Below, one piece after another: positions 23,002 to 24,931 of a DNA stretch of 24,931 nt. The notes under the pieces are model-generated. The model was given only the letters and a program-made list of their open reading frames with translations, did no database searches and was not told the origin of the DNA. This DNA is from 2-01-FULL-41-14 sp046317875 (GTDB taxonomy: Bacteria; Pseudomonadota; Alphaproteobacteria; UBA7879; UBA5542). Each line of letters begins with the position of its first letter. Positions within the stretch are counted from its first letter, which is position 1. Location: the NCBI GenBank assembly GCA_046317875.1, contig JBKCVN010000005.1:1-24931 (forward strand), given 5' to 3'. The translations under genes were made by a program, and so were the position numbers.

Positions 23002-24107
23002 TCCTGGAGCCCATCGTTAGAAGATGGCCGAACGCTCTGAATAACCGAAACGTCACTGACAGACTCTTGTCCCAAAACAATAATTTCTATTTCTTTGGGG
23101 AGTCCTGAAACATAAACAGCTGAAGGCGAAGAATCTAGTATATGAACAGGATAAAAAATACTTTTACCATTTTGAAGGCCCATCACCCCCACGATGCCAT
23201 CCTTTGAAAGGGTAAGCCAAGAAGGATTGAGCTGATGACTTTCGTGCTCGCCCAAAGATAGAGTAACCTCGCATGTCATCCCTGAAGGCAATTTTGAACC
23301 GGGATTTGGGATTGAAACCTTCACCTTAAACATCCGTGTCTTGGGGTCAGACAACGGGGAAATATAGTCAATTTTACCAGATAGTTTCTCACCATTTGAT
23401 GTTAACACATGAACACGACTGCCCAGCTTAAGGTCAGAGTAGACTTTTTCTGTCACATATAATACGAAATAAAGGGGATTTAAATTTACAATTTCAGCCA
23501 CTTTTTTGTTATGGGAAAGCACTTCCCCATCTTCCACTAACAGCTTGTTTACAATACCCGAGAAAGGAGCCCGCACCCACAAATGACCCATATTAAGCTG
23601 GGCTTGGGTCACGGCAAGTCGGGCATCCGATAAATTCTTTTCAGCATCTGCCAAAGAAATGGGGGAAGTAAAATTTTTATCGGCCAATTTTCTAGCAGCG
23701 GCACATTGCATCTCTCGTAATTTTAGAAGCTTTTTGGCAGCTTCTAGTTTTTCAGGACGTTCCCCATCCTTAAGGCATAAAATCGGAACTCCTTTTTTTA
23801 CGCGATCCCCTTCTTTCACAAAGATTCTCTTAACCGTACCCGAAAGCTGTGATTCAATTTCCATAAATTGATCAGGCTCTGAAATACCGGAGACTTTCAA
23901 GCTGATATTTCTTCTTTTTGAAACTGATAGAATACTTTTTACCGAGGGTGATGGCGGCAAGAAAGATGAGGAAGACGGAAGAGAAACGGCTTTAGTTTTT
24001 ATACTATCTTCGTTTAAAAAATTTCTAAGCCCAAGAACCAATAAAATCAAAACAAAAACGAAAGATGCCCATACCCACCAAGAAAATTTAGAAGGAAACC
24101 ATTTCAT
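22998..24107 (-). CDS. Periplasmic adaptor (membrane fusion protein) of the RND pump
   Basis: 369 residues. One N-terminal membrane anchor (about 10-30) and no lipobox. A Ser/Pro-rich linker (42-56) leads to a split biotinyl-lipoyl domain (about 83-113 with SGTVKRIFVKEGDRVKKG, and 178-205 with RAPFSGIVNKLLVEDGEVL) separated by a short coiled-coil hairpin (about 116-172). Beta-barrel and membrane-proximal domains follow (LGSRVHVLTSNG, GKIDYISPLSDPKTRMFKVKV). HlyD/AcrA family; it links the inner membrane pump to an outer membrane channel. It shares an ATGA overlap with the pump gene, so they are one operon. The ATG has no visible ribosome-binding site; the promoter candidate lies about 45 bases upstream. 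Confidence 0.92.
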   Translation of the reverse strand: MKWFPSKFSWWVWASFVFVLILLVLGLRNFLNEDSIKTKAVSLPSSSSFLPPSPSVKSILSVSKRRNISLKVSGISEPDQFMEIESQLSGTVKRIFVKEGDRVKKGVPILCLKDGERPEKLEAAKKLLKLREMQCAAARKLADKNFTSPISLADAEKNLSDARLAVTQAQLNMGHLWVRAPFSGIVNKLLVEDGEVLSHNKKVAEIVNLNPLYFVLYVTEKVYSDLKLGSRVHVLTSNGEKLSGKIDYISPLSDPKTRMFKVKVSIPNPGSKLPSGMTCEVTLSLGEHESHQLNPSWLTLSKDGIVGVMGLQNGKSIFYPVHILDSSPSAVYVSGLPKEIEIIVLGQESVSDVSVIQSVRPSSNDGLQE

Positions 24108-24150
24108 GAGTTTATTATGACGCTTTCTTTTTGATTTTTATACCTGGGCC

Positions 24151-24180
24151 ATTCTATCAGAGATAATCTTTTCCTATCAA
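24151..24180 (-). promoter_or_regulatory. Promoter candidate of the RND efflux operon
   Basis: On the minus strand TTGATA (24180-24175), an 18-base spacer and TAGAAT (24156-24151), each 5 of 6 to consensus. Leader about 37 bases. Located in the AT-rich 202-base divergent gap shared with the EamA-like gene, which contains no further gene. Confidence 0.5.
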
Positions 24181-24248
24181 CATTTATTTGTATTTCCCGA
24201 TGTTTAGGAAAAATGTGATATTTCTTAAACAGGACATTATTTATTTAG

Positions 24249-24277
24249 TTGTTTTTGTTTAACTATTTATTCATAAT
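24249..24277 (+). promoter_or_regulatory. Promoter candidate of the EamA-like gene
   Basis: TTGTTT (24249-24254), a 17-base spacer and CATAAT (24272-24277, 5 of 6). Leader about 26 bases, with AGGGA at 24296-24300 nine bases before the ATG. Confidence 0.5.
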
Positions 24278-24309
24278 GGCTTTATTTATAAAACTAGGGA
24301 ACACTTGTC

Positions 24310-24931
24310 ATGAACTTAAGGCATTTTTTGCTTGCCTTAGCTATAGCTCTTGTATGGGGAGCGAATTTTTCAGCCATGAAAATTGGTTTGCAAGGCATTT
24401 CCCCTTTGGTTTTTTCTGGGCTTAGGTCTATTTTTATTCTTCCTCTGTTATTCTTTATTCCCAAACCCAACGTGTCTTGGAAGTTTATATTACTTATGGG
24501 GACTCTTATTGGAACCATCAAGCTTCCGCTCATGCTCCTTGCCATCCATCTGGGTGTAGCCGCGGGACTATCTTCGATATTGATTCAAGTTCAAGCGTTT
24601 TTTACCGTTCTATTAGCCCTATTTTTCTTCAAACAAAAACCCACGTTTTTTAACTGGTTGGGAATGGCCATTTCTTTTGTGGGGATTGGATTGATCGCCC
24701 TACAAGTGGGTGGAGAAGCAAGCTTTTTGGGGCTGTTAATTATTCTAATATCGGCTCTTTTTTGGGCAATATCGAACCTTATCATCCAAAAAAAAGGCAA
24801 GAATCTAGACATGCTGGGCCTTACGGCCTGGATGAATCTTGTGCCTCCCATTCCTCTATTTGTTTTGTCCTTTTTCCTATATGGGGAAGAAAACTTCATA
24901 ACTTCTTTCGCAAACCTAAATTGGAATAGTT
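24310..24931 (+). CDS. EamA-family (DMT) exporter, N-terminal part
   Basis: 207 codons are visible; the gene runs off the window end. It shows repeated hydrophobic spans from residue 5 onward. Landmarks are LAIALVWGANFSAMKIGL at the N terminus and the pair AGLSSILIQVQAFFTVLLA (about residues 86-104), which closely resembles E. coli EamA (YdeD), an exporter of O-acetylserine and cysteine (AGLASLVLQAQAFFT there). A second EamA repeat begins near 140 (LGLLIILISALFWAISNLI). Inner membrane drug/metabolite transporter superfamily. Substrate is not proven: in intracellular bacteria these proteins often carry other metabolites. It diverges from the efflux operon and has its own promoter candidate and a good ribosome-binding site. 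Confidence 0.85.
   Translation, partial: MNLRHFLLALAIALVWGANFSAMKIGLQGISPLVFSGLRSIFILPLLFFIPKPNVSWKFILLMGTLIGTIKLPLMLLAIHLGVAAGLSSILIQVQAFFTVLLALFFFKQKPTFFNWLGMAISFVGIGLIALQVGGEASFLGLLIILISALFWAISNLIIQKKGKNLDMLGLTAWMNLVPPIPLFVLSFFLYGEENFITSFANLNWNS

Noticed and set aside
24294..24899. Two minus-strand frames (24294-24545 and 24591-24899)
   Set aside because: Antisense to the EamA-like exporter, which has clear membrane spans, family motifs, promoter and ribosome-binding site.

Overview
The window looks like a chromosomal segment of an obligate intracellular alphaproteobacterium, most likely a Holosporales-type endosymbiont of a protist. The reasons are moderate-to-low GC, alphaproteobacterial gene neighbourhoods (rpiB-glyA-nrdR-nusB, lptF-lptG-lptD, surA-rsmA, a short HRDC-less RNase D, an Rsm22-family protein) and a nucleotide transporter of the ATP/ADP translocase family, the hallmark of energy parasites such as Rickettsiales, Holosporales and Chlamydiae. 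The order-level assignment is inference. No CRISPR, insertion sequence or prophage was seen, and no gap exceeds about 200 bases.

Layout. 1-612: 3' end of rarA, ending at a bidirectional terminator shared with a convergent, secreted, cysteine-rich HAD/DUF2608-like protein (668-2110, minus). 2264-4254: an OmpR/EnvZ-like two-component pair with overlapping genes. 4322-6426: a compact plus-strand run of RNase D, 2Fe-2S ferredoxin, IscX and an Rsm22/METTL17-like protein with four candidate Fe-S cysteines. 6462-15160: eight minus-strand genes, read lptF, lptG, lptD, ntt (nucleotide transporter), rpiB, glyA, nrdR, nusB. 15254-17399: surA and rsmA, divergent from lptF. 17390-19756: tRNA-Lys(UUU), dnaB and a LexA-like repressor on the minus strand; lexA overlaps rsmA tail to tail. 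19906-24107: an RND efflux pump with its adaptor (minus). 24310 to the end: the start of an EamA-type drug/metabolite exporter (plus).

How the genes fit together. LptF/G/D build the LPS export route and SurA is the periplasmic chaperone that helps fold LptD-type barrels; the two groups are adjacent but divergently transcribed. The Fe-S group joins an electron donor (Fdx), an assembly modulator (IscX) and a probable Fe-S-dependent ribosome assembly factor (Rsm22). The ntt-rpiB-glyA stretch combines nucleotide import from the host with pentose-phosphate and one-carbon metabolism.

Most notable. The LexA-like protein lacks the Ala-Gly self-cleavage pair (Thr-Pro instead) but keeps the Ser/Lys dyad. 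RpiB has Gln in place of the ring-opening His. The vitamin genes normally found between nrdR and nusB (riboflavin) and between surA and rsmA (pyridoxal) are missing, with the flanking genes closed up. Several genes start at TTG or GTG.
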